From Lucifuga dentata (taxonomy: Eukaryota > Chordata > Actinopteri > Ophidiiformes > Bythitidae), in NCBI GenBank assembly GCA_014773175.1, contig VXCM01003603.1, positions 46,284 to 110,283 of the forward strand: a stretch of DNA of 64,000 bases, written 5' to 3'. Below the pieces are notes generated by a model. That model saw only the letters and a program-made list of their open reading frames with translations, made no database searches and had not been told where the DNA came from. Positions 35,662 to 47,279 of this stretch are shown piece by piece. Within the stretch, counting starts at the first letter, position 1. The number at the start of each line of letters is the position of its first letter. The position numbers and the translations under genes are program-made.

Positions 35662-37542
35662 GTGTCTACTGAAACCAGTACCAAACCTATAAACTATAGT
35701 ACTACCATGTTTGTATAGAATACTGAAATGCTAATACTAGAGATAGAAAAAACACAGCAATAGGATTGTAGAAGGAAATAAATCTCATTAATGTAGGTTT
35801 GGAGAGAAGTTTGACATGTCATTCCACTTTGTTGTTCTTTGGTTCATTATTCCGGTATTATTTTGATGAAAGTGTATGTCTATAGCAATGACTCCATATA
35901 CTGACCTGATGGATGTTCACTGCTAAACCTAATTTTTTCGAGTTTTTTTTTTAATCTTTTTTTTTTCAAATAAGTAGTAACAATCATTTTCTGTTTTTTA
36001 TTTCATTTAAATAACTGAGTCAACATTTATAGATGTTTGAAACAGCTCTAAGGGAAAATTGGTGTTCTAAAACTCCATGTTTGTTTAATTGTTCAAGCTT
36101 AAAATTCAGATAATTCCATGAGAGTTTTCCAGGATTGCAAGATTTGATTAGATTATTGGCTGTATTACCAAATCTGTTATTATCAATTAGTGTAGAAAAT
36201 GATGCCCTCTATTTCAATATCAAACAAAATGAATAATTTTATTTTTAAAAGCAGTATGCGACAGCAAAACATAAAATTCAGTTTTGTATTCACATTAACA
36301 CAAACATGACACACTACAAAGACAACATAATGAGGAAATGATTATTATTATTATTTTTTTAAATTCTTATAAAAAAAATTAATCTAGTCACAGCTTGTAC
36401 ACTTTTACAATGTCATGATGCTCCAAAACTAGACTAATTATCATAAAACGCACTTCAGATCTTCAATTTGGAAAAACACAACTCAAAAAACAGGAAACTC
36501 ACAGTATGTGACACAAAATTATACAAATCCCCATGATCTTAAGACTACTTCATGAGGAAAAATAATCTAAATATATTAACATCATCACCAGCTTTTATAG
36601 TTTGTGATTTGTAAAGCAAGCATGTCTCAAAAAGCAGGAGACAAAAGAGTCAAGCCTCTGTTTGATGGTCTCATCGAGGAACAAATTCTGTGCTGCTTTA
36701 CTGAATGCGAATGAGAGAAACTATCAGTGCTCACAGTGAGTCTCTGCTGTGATTTCTGCGAATCAGTGCACATTTATAGATTCACATTTCAGCAAAATGA
36801 AGTCCTTTTTTTTATCAGAATGATCAAATAAAGAAACTCACCAGAGTTCTTCTGTTGGCAATGTGTGATTCCCATCGCTCCCTGCTCTACCCACACCTGA
36901 TTAGCTAAAGCAAGCAAGCACGCTACCTGGATCAAGACTGGTGCCTCCTACATTTTGATTGGCTAAGTACATCCCTTTTAGCCAATCAGAAGAGGGTAGA
37001 GAATGGAGAGGTGGCAAATTTGCAGTGCTGTGGCCCACAAGTACAAAGATTGAGAATCACTGACCTGAAAGAATAAAGGGGCGATATTACAGAGATCTTT
37101 GCCTTTTTATTTTCATCGATGGATGGATTTTGAATCATTTGTGATGCTTTAACCCTTAAATGCATGGTCATTTTCTAAACATTCCTACATACAGTACCTC
37201 ACCAACTTATGCAATGCAGCTTGAGCTACAAAGTGAAGTATTTTTGCTTGTAAACTTTTCAGAACATTTTATAAACAATAACAAACCCACAAAAACATTT
37301 TTTGCCATGTTATATATTTCCAGTGACTTATAGATGCTGTCAACAAAATCATTCAAAATCACAGCAAGTGCTGCTCTGCAGTGAACTCTACACGGTGCTG
37401 CACCATCTTTCTGTAGCACTAAGCTAGCTGCATAAACAGGCTTCTTCCTCCTAGTTTCATCATTTGTTCATCCTGTCAGAGATACTATATGTTACTGTGC
37501 GGTCAAAGTTGAAAACACAATTATATACCTGCAAACCAGGAA

Positions 37543-37577
<35 letters not shown>

Positions 37578-38818
37578 GCTTAGCATGTATCTGTGCCTAG
37601 GGGTCCATTGTTTTATAATCCACCCATGACACAGTATCATACATATTGTAGGTACTCTAATATAAAGCTCCCATCGGAAATTAGGTGCCTTATGTGAGCG
37701 CCTGACATTTGTTGTATTTCATTAATTTCTGCAGAAGAAGTTACCATATTGGTTGAAGATCTGATGGTAAAATTAAAAATATACTTGCAATAGCAGATTA
37801 AAGGGCTCCTAATCACCATGATCGCCATGACACTCTTTTGTCAAAACACCTTGATGGTTTGAAAATAAATGCATGACATAAATATTGAACATTTTTGACT
37901 GTGTTTCTGGTTATATCAGCTGTTCTACAGCTAAACCTGCCCAATTCTATATTTACTGACTGAGGCAACTGAAAAAAGAAAAAAAGAAAAAAAAAACAGA
38001 AAAGAGTATTGATTTCAATTCAGTCAGTGAAATTTTCACCAAAAAATACATTTAAAAAAAATCACACACCACTGATGATAAACTGCTTCTCATTCAAACT
38101 GTAAACATACAGTATGTACCTTGTGAATCCTTTATTTTTTTTAATCTTTTGATTTGAATTGAAGCATCATTATTAAGTTGATTATATTAGAACACAGAGG
38201 GGAAATGCCCTTAAAATGTAAATACCTCAAAGTCTATTAGATTCTATTGGAGTTTTTGAGAAGAAAAAAAAATGTCGTTTTGATAGAAAAATGTCACATA
38301 CAATATAAACATTATTTGAAAGATATTTTATTACTAATTTATTTAATTACATTCATTTTTTATACAGTTATTGGTGTTCTCTCTTTGGTATTCATTACTG
38401 TTTTTATTTAAAGTATAAAATATTTAATCACTATTAAATGCCTTTCAGTTTTCATATTTTGATCTCTTTCTGTGAAAGGGCAGATAAGCAAATAAACTTT
38501 GATTTTTTTTTTTTTTTTTTTTTTTTTAATCACAACTTTTGCACTGTATTTGTGCATGCAAACACAAACACAGTCATTCGCTCATTGTTGGCTGCAATAA
38601 AAGGGGACATTTGTGTTTGCAGTTACTGGGCAAAGTAACTATCACTCTCAATTTACAGCATTCGATTTGCTCAGCAGGGAAGGTTTGTGCAAGATGAGTG
38701 AAGCTGATGAGCTGCTGAAGCCTTTCTTCTTCTGAGCCTTTTAATAAGAAGCACAACAAGAGATTCCAGATGACAAATAGTGAATTTCATTTCAGGAGCT
38801 GGCAGCCGACATGCGCAC
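35662..38818. other. AT-rich stretch, mostly unannotated
   Basis: Contains (AAAT)n at about 37541-37577 and poly-T at 38503-38527. Near 37040-37061, AAAGATTGAGAATCACTG resembles a hAT right terminus (CAGTG.TTCTCAA inverted), but no partner end was found. An inverted ATTGGCTAA/TTAGCCAAT pair lies at 36958-36987. Confidence 0.5.
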
Positions 38819-39373
38819 AGGACCATGCCACCCATTTTGCATGTTTGAGCCTAATATATTAAATTTTCATACACGTAACGTTACTGACAATCATTTCCCA
38901 AAGCATACTACTGGAAAGGTGAGTTGTTTTTTTTTTTTTGTTTTTGTTTTTTTTTTCCTACCTTCCAGACCACCATTGGTTTCAGTTCATTCTGGTACGC
39001 TATTAAAATCAACTTGTTGATACTTGAAACATTCTTGGGATAGGTAATCCATTATCGTGAACAATACATATATGCAGGGGTTTTTTTTTTTTCAAAGTTT
39101 CATTAGTTTTGGGTTAAGCGCAATAAAAAGCATGGAGAGAATATATGTCTCCAAATGAAATAAAGCTGCATGACTATTAGCAAGTGAGACATCGATTTTT
39201 AAGGGTGGGTGTATTGCTTGAATATTTGATTTTAAAAGATTCATAGATTTTGCAAAATATCATGAAAGCTGAAATATGGTTTTATTCTTTGGGGAATGGT
39301 TGTCAGTAATGTAATGTATGAAAATTGAATATATTAGCCTCAAACATGCAAAATGGCTGGTATGGTCCTTTAA
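38819..39373 (-). mobile_element. MITE subfamily A copy, reverse orientation
   Basis: Starts AGGACCATGCCACCC without a TTAA on the left, has the reverse A interior, and ends GGCTGGTATGGTCCTTTAA. The segment following it also follows the A copy at 63302, in mirror orientation. Confidence 0.9.
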
Positions 39374-39589
39374 GCCCATTCATCTGATCAGTTATTGTAT
39401 TTATGTGGCGAGTTTCGGTTTGATGACATGCATTCTCATGGTACTGTGTGTTTTCCTCAAGCCTCATCTGCTGCTCTCTCTCTCTGTCTCTCTCTCTCAC
39501 ACCATACACACCACACACACCTCATGTGCAGCTATGTGTGGCATGTGGGTATGTGTTCTTTAAGTGTCCATCTCTGACAAAGCAGAGCA
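39374..39589. repeat. About 200-bp segment, inverted copy at 63110-63301
   Basis: GCCCATTCATCTGATCAGT, ATTTATGTGGCGAGTTTCG, TCATCTGCTG, a TC-rich run and GCAGCTATGTGTGGCATGTG occur here. They occur as the reverse complement, in the same order, at 63110-63301. In both places an A terminus abuts at the same base. Confidence 0.85.
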
Positions 39590-39686
39590 GTTTTATCCTT
39601 TGGAAAATGATTGTCAGTGACCTTACATGTATGAAAATTGAATATATTAGGCTCAAGCATGCAAAATGGATGGTATGGACCTTTAA
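39590..39686 (+). mobile_element. Isolated MITE A terminus
   Basis: Only the right end of A is present, from GTTTTATCCTTTGG through ACTCTTACATG-like positions to GGTATGGACCTTTAA. It lies about 215 bp beyond a complete A copy that ends in the same orientation. Confidence 0.88.
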
Positions 39687-39859
39687 ATATTGCAGTTCGA
39701 CAGAATTTGACATTGTAAATGTACTAATTCTCAAAAAAATAAACTCGATGAAAGTGGTGACAGATTTATTTTTCTCCTTTTTTTTGCAATTGCAAGTCAA
39801 AGTGCAACTGTGATCTCTGTTCAGCCCTCGGTGAACCTCAGCCCTTTTGCTTTTCCCAG

Positions 39860-39932
39860 AGGGCCGCTCTTCGCCACAGCTGAGAGCTCGAGAGACAGAT
39901 GTCAGGACCTTCGACACTTACGAAGCTGACAG
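39860..39932 (+). CDS. Candidate orphan coding exon (73 bp)
   Basis: A pyrimidine-rich CCCTTTTGCTTTTCCCAG precedes the segment and a textbook donor CAG|GTGAGT follows it. One frame is open throughout and reads GRSSPQLRARETDVRTFDTYEAD from 39862. The other two frames hit stops. The base composition is richer in GC than the neighbourhood. Splice phases would be 1 (upstream) and 2 (downstream). I do not recognise the peptide, and no partner exon is visible in the window. It could be an exon of a gene with very long introns, or chance. Confidence 0.3.
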
Positions 39933-41070
39933 GTGAGTCGCAGGGCTTTATCACTTCCTCAGAGTCTTATCTGCATGCAGATAACAGCAGGATCTATTAA
40001 CAGGTGACAGTCAAAGCCGCATGGGAGATGTATTTGTGCTGGATTTGCAAACTATGGGGCTGACACTTGAGCTAAAAGCTGAACCCTGACAGGACCAGAT
40101 GTACACTAGTGTGTTACGTTTCTGCTGGCCAAGCAAGACACTGATGTAAGTGTTCATTAGTGAGTTTTTCACTGTATTCATCAAATCTGCATTCAAACAT
40201 CCCCACTGACATGCTATCAAAACAGTTTACATGTGTATTAGGGATGTAAAGATGCATCGATGTCTTAAAGTATACAATTCAATCCGACATGTTTAAATCG
40301 ATTGTAAGAGATTAGTTTGCACATTTTTTTTTTAAATTATCTTATTTGCATGTTAATGAATAATCAAACATAATACATACAAAAAAAAAAAAAAAAAAAA
40401 ATCCACTTTCGACCATATACAAATCTACAACCTACAACACAGGAATAAGACACAACTCAAACAATTCTACAACATTAAATAAAGAACATATATAAGAAAA
40501 TAAATTTAAAAAAAAAATGTACTTTAAACATCCAAATTTGCATTGTCCCTGCTTCTAATTTCCAGTCATATTTCACTTTCATCAGCCTCTAAATTCATCA
40601 AAGGTGCAACATCTCATAATTTGTTGTCGCAGAAGACCAGGGGGATTAAACTTCATCAAATATGGTTCTATTTTGCACAAAATTACACATTAAAAATAAT
40701 CCTCCTTAAAGTGCCTTCCTTTTTAAAACATACTAGTACTTCGATGTTGCTCCTGCACCGGTGCGCTGCAGCTCTTTCAGTATGAACAATGATGAGTGTC
40801 GTGATGATGAATTCTATACATCTGCAGCAAAGACATTTTCTAAAGACGTGAACAGAGAAAACATTGGAAAATACCCAAATCTCTGCTGTTGGATGGAGAC
40901 TGTTTGATGGAATATCCAGTGAGCAGGGTGGATGTTAAAGTACTTCAAAGCCACAATCATGGACAGCAGCCATGATGGTAACTGGCATACTGTTTGTCCA
41001 CCTTGTACAACTCAGAGAATTTGTTATTTCAGAAACGAGTGAGTTATAATTACTCGCAAATGATGTACAA

Positions 41071-41101
<31 letters not shown>

Positions 41102-41566
41102 NAAAAACACCCTGTTCACTTCTTCAGAACTTATTGGTCAGTCCTTCAATGTGTTACACACACACTTTCCTCTCATTCTGTCTCATGATATTCATCAGAA
41201 GCAGCAGACACCAGATTCTTAATAATACATTATATGATATTTAATTCAAGTTCTGGATTTATTCAGTTTGATCCAGTCTTCATAACAATCCCAAAAGGCA
41301 AATATTTACTGCAAAAGTACATTTCAGCTTCAGCAGTGAGACATTTTGCAGTATTTGGGAAAAATCAGAGCTAGATCAGGTATTAACACAGTTTCAAGCG
41401 GCTGCAGTACCAAAAGTACCATGTACCACAGTTATAAGTGTGTTGGGGAAAAGGAATAGACTTTAAGACATGCCAGGACTGCACCAGCACTGTGATGGTG
41501 ATCCAAGCACACAATACTGATAATCAGAGGACTGTCACTTTGCTGCCTCAGTTTCAGTCATAGCTG

Positions 41567-41605
<39 letters not shown>

Positions 41606-41929
41606 GAGATATTTCTCTGCCGCTTGAGCCCATTAATCCTCAGAAAAATAAATATTGATCGCAAGCACGTTGTCTTGCATATCTGAGGTAACATTCGCAT
41701 TTTCCAGAAGTTGCACCAAGGTGAGCTGTTCGTTGAGAAGCTCTAAAACGTATGTATTTGTATCTGATTTGTCTTTATTTGCTGATGTGATTTCCAGTGT
41801 CTCTATTAAAGCTCTTTATTTCAACCTCAAACTGTTAGTTTATCATAGTGGACAGACAACCAGTTGTAGGGCTGTTTGTTTTTGCCTGATGAGTAGTAAT
41901 ATGCACAAACATGAAAATACTAATATCTC

Positions 41930-41962
<33 letters not shown>

Positions 41963-42363
41963 NAAAAAAAAACATAATCAGTCATTGCAGTGAAGTATCT
42001 GTATTCCCACACAGTTGAAAATATTACAGAAAATACAGAAAATAATACAGAAAATATTTAATGGTGGTGGTGGTGGGGTCAGATGAGGCCAGTGAAAATC
42101 TGTTGGGTTGCACTCTAAAACTTCCTTTTGTATTTCTTATGTCACTTTTAGAGCATCATTACAAATAAATGCAACAGGAAAATGTCTTGAAATAAACAAT
42201 TTTTAATAGATATTGATATATTGCTTATCATATCAAAGTGTCATTAAGATTTAGTGGGAGTCCATCTGAAAACAGAAAGGTGCTGTTAAAGAGAGATTTT
42301 AATCGTTTGAAGAACATTTCATTTGCAAAAGAAAAGTTGCTATTATCTATTGCTATCTATTCC
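39933..42363. other. Mostly unannotated, several poly-A/N joins
   Basis: Near 40238, TAGGGATGTAAAGATGCATCGATG resembles the terminus of a common fish hAT group, without a partner end. Poly-A tracts lie at 40381-40401, 41070-41106 (N at 41102), 41566-41597 and 41933-41971 (N at 41963). A (GGT)n run lies near 42063-42076. Confidence 0.5.
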
Positions 42364-42562
42364 TGTCATACAATGATATTAATCATAGTAGGTATTAAAC
42401 ATTTGTGAAGAGAAATAAATGTCTGAAATTATTCACACTTACGTATCAATGACAAACAGTTATTATACATTATAGATAGTTAATTGGTGATATATTTTGA
42501 CTTTTTTATTTCAATGTCATGCAAGAAAAAATATTTTATTCGGCTGTCAACTGATTATTTAC

Positions 42563-42613
42563 TGTTATGATCTTGTGGTCGAATTTGGTTATATTTGTAT
42601 ATATGGTTGTACT

Positions 42614-42657
<44 letters not shown>

Positions 42658-43368
42658 CCACACTGGCATGTATTGGGTTAGTTGTACATCTGTGTACGTG
42701 TGTATGCATCAGTGTGTGCATGCAGGTACCGCTCCTGATTGGGTCATTTGGAAGGACGTCTCATATGCTGATTGGCTGGTGCAGATCGCGANCCGCTCCT
42801 GATTGGGTCATTTGGAAGGACGTCTCATATGCTGATTGGCTGGTGCAGATCGCGATGGGATTCAAAGCCCAGCTGACGCTGCCTGCCGTGGGGTTTTTCC
42901 CTCCTTCGTGGACGCTCCCAACAGAACACTTTCAGCTTGTGTGCTTGTGTTTGGCTTCCTTGTGAGAGAGACTTTATAATGTAGTGCTAGCTCTTCAGCT
43001 ATCTTGTGTACATAGTTTATCAGGGTTCGGGTATTCTGTGTATAAATTTTCACTTGTAAACATACGTAGCAGTCCAGTAGGGGTGAGTAGCATTTTCTTC
43101 TGTTTATAAATGTTCTTTCTTTTCTCCTGTTTTGTGGATGAGTCCAGGTCAGACCTGTCTATTTTATTTTCATTATTATTTTTGATTAGGGAAGAATAGG
43201 GAACTGTTAGTTGGTTTTGTTTGCTATTTTGGCTGTGCTAACCCTGAAGCAAATAAATACTGCTATCTATTTGCACTGAATAACTTTGTTTTGGCCTTCC
43301 TTGGGTTTGTGTGGGGAACAACCTGGACCTTTATGTTGTGCCCAGTTTCCCTAACCCGGGCCGTAACA
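42563..43368 (+). mobile_element. Probable solo LTR (Gypsy/ERV-like) within MITE C
   Basis: The segment begins TGTTATG and ends CCGTAACA, an inverted TGTTA/TAACA boundary typical of LTRs. TTAC and TTAT flank it, a possible worn 4-bp target duplication. TATAAA lies near 43041 and a poly-A signal AATAAA at 43252. No internal gag/pol region follows. It includes a (TC)n run at 42616-42652 and an artefactual 63-bp duplication around N at 42792, so the real length is about 742 bp. Confidence 0.6.
42729..42855. other. Assembly-overlap duplication around N (42792)
   Basis: The 63 bases at 42729-42791 are repeated at 42793-42855. Confidence 0.85.
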
Positions 43369-43560
43369 TTATACAGTATTCACAAAGTTCGCTTCCACAG
43401 GCGCCACCATGTTGACTGACATCGTCCTCGTTGAAGCTGGAATAGATGGATTTGATCCAAGTTTCCGAGTCAAAGCTCTGACTTCAAGTGCCATTCCGAT
43501 GCATTTTTTGAAGTAGGAGGTCAGAAAATTTCAAGTTCTGAGTTGTCTGGAAGGCAGCAT

Positions 43561-44556
43561 TAAATAAGAAGTTGTGAAGGGTCCTGTAATGTCAGCAGCT
43601 CAATAGTTCCTGCTTATAGTTACATAACATTTTTAAGGGCTTATCTGGGGAGTGGCAAGCAATTTTAGCATGGTGGCCATGATCATCCCTGGCAATCCTT
43701 TGGCTATGCTACTAAACAGATCATTCTGAAAAAAAAAAAATCATGTTGTGCATATACTTAATTAGTAATGGTTGGAGCTCATTTGTCTTTGTCTCAGCTG
43801 TGACAAAAAAAAAAAAAAAAAAAACTATAGTGTCCACAGCAAAAAAAAATACAGGATATGCCTCATGTGACCATTGATATTTCACTGCTGGTCCTGTGTG
43901 GGGGGGAAACTGCCAGCAGCCCAGACAAAGAAAAGCTCAATATGCTTGAAAAGATGCTCTCAATTTTTTAAAAAAGGTCCATTTCTGGGATTGATTGAGA
44001 TCCTCAGAGCTCTTTGGGTTCTCTCTTTGAGCTGAAAATAACAAGTTTCATCCTTACTTTTACTCTCTTATTCTGTCTTACGGGGTCTGCAGGGGACCAA
44101 TCAAATGGAAAATTTTGGAACAAAGGGAATCAATGGGTTAAATTGCCTGGGATGTGTGGAGAGGCAGGTAAGGCTATGATTCTTAACAGTGATACCAATA
44201 ATATTCACAGTTTATTTTATTGTTGACTCTGTTGCTGTTTCAATTGATGTTCTTAAACTGGAGGTAGATAAATGTTAATGTTGCAGCACAATTAAATAAC
44301 TGTACATTTCAAAAACACAATTACTAATTTTAAAGCTCTTGTACATCATTGTATTTTATACCAGAAGGTAAATTGGCCCTCATTGTCCATGCACAGGCTT
44401 AGCCACTGGTACATTTTTATTTATAAAGGTCTTCTTGGTTTATTGCCAGTTTCTTTTTGTTGCTAACTACAAGTGAAATACCAAGGTCCTCATTGCCTGA
44501 GGTCAGATGATTGTTTGCAGTTGATTATACCCAAAACCCATACTGAGACTGGTAAT
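43561..44556. other. Unannotated stretch
   Basis: Contains poly-A tracts near 43728 and 43805. A signal-peptide-like frame at 44014 begins with TTG, not ATG, and has no further support. Confidence 0.55.
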
Positions 44557-45479
44557 GCTGTGTTTGAGCGACCTCGGAACTTGGGATTTTTTCCCAGTCG
44601 GAAGTTCCAACTTCCAGCCAAATAAACAAAGAAAGCATGGCTGAACAGCAATAAATACTGTAAGATTACATAAACTTAGTAATAAATGCTAACTAAAGTA
44701 AAGTTAGACTACAGAACTGATTGGTTGTGTTGTTTTACAATGATATTAATCACAGTATTAAACATTAGTGCAGAGAAGTAATATTCTGAAATTACACTTA
44801 CGTATCAGTGGCAAACAGTTATTATACACTATAGATAGTTAACTAGGCAATATATTTTGACCTTTTTTATTTCAATTCGCCATTTGGTCCTGTCGCTTTA
44901 ATAGGCATTTTTTCTTTTTTTATGAAGAACATGCTTCTAGAATAAATGATTTGACATTGTGTGTGGATTGCCGGCATAGATTTATTTAATTAATTTCTTT
45001 AACCTTTATCTAACCAGGAAGTCCACTTGAGGTTCAGAATCTTTTTTGCGAAGGAGACCTGGCTAAGACAGCAGCATACAAAAAGTTGCACAAATAACAG
45101 AATATAACACAACACCCTAAGGTAATATTACACGTATGATAAAAAGATATTTAAAGCACAAAAGCACACAAAAAAAGCCAAGTCGAAGGAGATTCTGCAT
45201 TAACATACTAAGAAAAGCAGGAGCAAGACGTGACAGACCAAGACAATACATCTCTTACAAATAATTCAAAACTAGAAAAGAAAATATACTTTATTCACCT
45301 GTTAGCTGATCATTTCCATTCACAAACTCGCCATGTTGAGTGACGTCATACTCGTGAAGTCAGGGTAGATAATTTTGGTTTGACTTTCCCAGTCGGAGCT
45401 CCGATTTCAAATGCTATACTAACACATTTTTCTAAAAGGAAGTTGGAAAAATCCAGCCTCCCACTTGAAGTCTCTTATT
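44557..45479 (+). mobile_element. MITE family C copy split by a foldback arm
   Basis: The left part (44557-44878: ATGCTGTGTTTGAGCG, CAGTCGGAAGTTCC, AAACAGTTATTATACACTA) and right part (45289-45479: CACCTGTTAGCTGATC, CATGTTGAGTGACGTCAT, CAGTCGGAGCTCCG) are collinear with C. They are separated by 410 bp, the left arm of the foldback element. The right terminus has decayed. Confidence 0.8.
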
Positions 45480-45912
45480 CAACTGTCTAGTTTTAAAATT
45501 ATTTGTAAGAGATATATTGGCAAGGTCCATCACGACTTACTCCTGGTTTTCTTAGTATGTTATTACGAAATCTCCTTCAACTTGATTTTTGTTTGTGTGT
45601 TTTTGTGCTTTTAATATCTTTTTATCGTACACGTAATTTCATCCTGTCACAGTGTCATGTTATATTCTGTTATTTATGCAACTTTTTGTCTTGTCTTTTG
45701 TTTTGTCTTTGTCTTGTCTTCTTTGTCTTGGCCAAGTCTCCCTCACAAAAGAGATTCTGAATCTCAAGTGGACTTCCCGGTTAAATAAAGGTTAAATAAA
45801 TAAATAAAATAAATCTGCGCTGGCAATCTGCACACAATGTAAAATCAATTACCACCGAAGCATGTTCTTCATAAATATTTGCCTATTAAAGTGACAGGAC
45901 CAAATGGTGAAT
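44879..45912. mobile_element. Foldback element with arms of about 410 bp
   Basis: The left arm (44879-45288) begins CGCCATTTGGTCCTGTCGC. Its inverted partner (about 45480-45912) ends GACAGGACCAAATGGTG. Matching blocks along the arms include AAGTCCACTTGAG.TTCAGAATC, AGTTGCA.AAATAACAGAATATAACA, GATAAAAAGATATT and CTTACAAATAATT. A (CTTGT)-rich expansion lies in the right arm. The loop of about 190 bp is the right part of MITE C. No coding capacity is seen. Confidence 0.8.
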
Positions 45913-46251
45913 TCTCCAAGGCTCGCAGTTACCGAGACAAATGCTCACACGGGAGATAATGAGCAGCTTGTAATGCCCACCAAGTATTCATTTAACAATG
46001 TGAATAAGTGGTTAGATAGGGAAAAGAATCAGATGTAGATTTTTATTTTCTCACAGGGCCACATATGCACAATAATGGTCTTTCCTGAGCAATAAAACCA
46101 CGATTATTATTACAAAGGTAATGCAAGCTCTTTCACTTTCTTGTGAAAAGATTCGTTTTGATATTTTCATCCTGGTAAATTAATGCCTGCATCCCTTTTT
46201 ATTAATGTACATTTACATCTCAGATCTTTTTTGATATCATCTTTATTCCTG

Positions 46252-46286
<35 letters not shown>

Positions 46287-46448
46287 GTGACCGGTGTTTA
46301 CACAGTTCAGATCTGAAACAACCTGAATGCACAAAGGGTTTAGTTTCTGAAACAGAGGTAAACAAAATGCTGCAATAGTACAAATGAGACAGAAATAATT
46401 CTGCAAACTATTACTTTTCTTAACATCTTTTAATAACATCTGAATCTT
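45913..46448. other. Unannotated stretch
   Basis: Poly-T at 46252-46282. Nothing else is recognised. Confidence 0.6.
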
Positions 46449-47279
46449 CTATATATCCAAAAGTATGTGGATGCCTGACCATCACACAGATGCAAGTTTG
46501 TTGGACATCCCATTACAAAACCCTGGGCATTAAAGGACCATACCAATCATTTTGCATATTTGAGTCTAATATATTCAAGTTTCATACATGTTTACTGACA
46601 ATCATTTCCCAAAGCATACTACTGGAATGGTAAATTAAAAATGCTTTTTCCTATCTTCCAGCCACCATGGTTTCAGTTCATTCTGATACGCTATTAAAAT
46701 CAACTTGTTGATACTTGAAATGTTCTTGGGATAGGTAATCCATCATCATGAACAAGACGTGTATTCAGGTTTTTTTTCGAAGTTTTATAATTTTAGTATT
46801 TAAGTGAAATAAAATGCACGGGGAATATAGTTCCAAAAGAAGACCTGCATTTATCAAAAAATTTAAATAACTGTGACTTCATAAGGCTGTGTAACTATTA
46901 GCAGGTGAAACTTTTTTTTTTTTTAGATGGATGTATCTCTAGAATATTTGATTTTGAAAGATTAAGAGGTTTTGCAAAATATCAGGAAAGCTGAAATACA
47001 GTTTTATCCTTTGGGAAATGATTGTCAGCAACATAACATGTATGAAAATTGAATATATTAGGCCTAAACATGCAAAATGAGTAGTATGGTCCTTTAATAT
47101 GGAGTTGCATTTAAAGTCACTTAGCTCTTCAGTATGAACCATTCTACTGCCAATGTTTGTCTATGGAGCTTGCATGGCTACCTGCCTGATTTGATGAACC
47201 TGTTAGAGATGGGTGTGGCTGAAACACCTGAACTCAGTAATTAGGAGGTGTGTCCACATACTTTCGGAGATGTAGTGTA
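46449..47279. mobile_element. Internally deleted Tc1-like transposon remnant
   Basis: The left end has TATATCCAAAAGTATGTGGA and TTGGACATCCCATTACAAAA. The right end has GAAACACCTGAACTCAGTAA and ends in ACTTTCGGAGATGTAGTGTA. These match the termini of fish Tc1-like elements as I know them. The transposase region is deleted, leaving about 263 bp of Tc1 sequence. A MITE A copy is inserted at the GGGCATTAATATGG motif. Confidence 0.8.
46530..47097 (-). mobile_element. MITE subfamily A copy inside Tc1 remnant
   Basis: TTAA at both edges. The ends are AGGACCATACCAATC and GTAGTATGGTCCT, with the reverse A interior. It splits the Tc1 sequence GGGCA|TTAA|TATGGAGTTG, so the pre-insertion site can be inferred. 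Confidence 0.93.

Larger units (their letters stand above)
42364..43560 (+). mobile_element. MITE family C copy, interrupted by an LTR
   Basis: The middle of C (AATGATATTAATCATAG, CAAACAGTTATTATACATTA) runs to 42562. The right part resumes at 43369 with CACCATGTTGACTGACATCG and ends GTCTGGAAGGCAGCAT. The left third is missing. The interruption is the solo LTR described separately. Confidence 0.8.

Noticed and set aside
37040..37061. hAT right terminus resembling inverted CAGTG.TTCTCAA
   Set aside because: No matching left end within several kb. Noted only in the stretch description.
44014..44226. Frame with signal-peptide-like start and a possible GCAG|GTAAGG donor
   Set aside because: It begins at TTG with no ATG, has no promoter or partner exon, and the peptide matches nothing I know.
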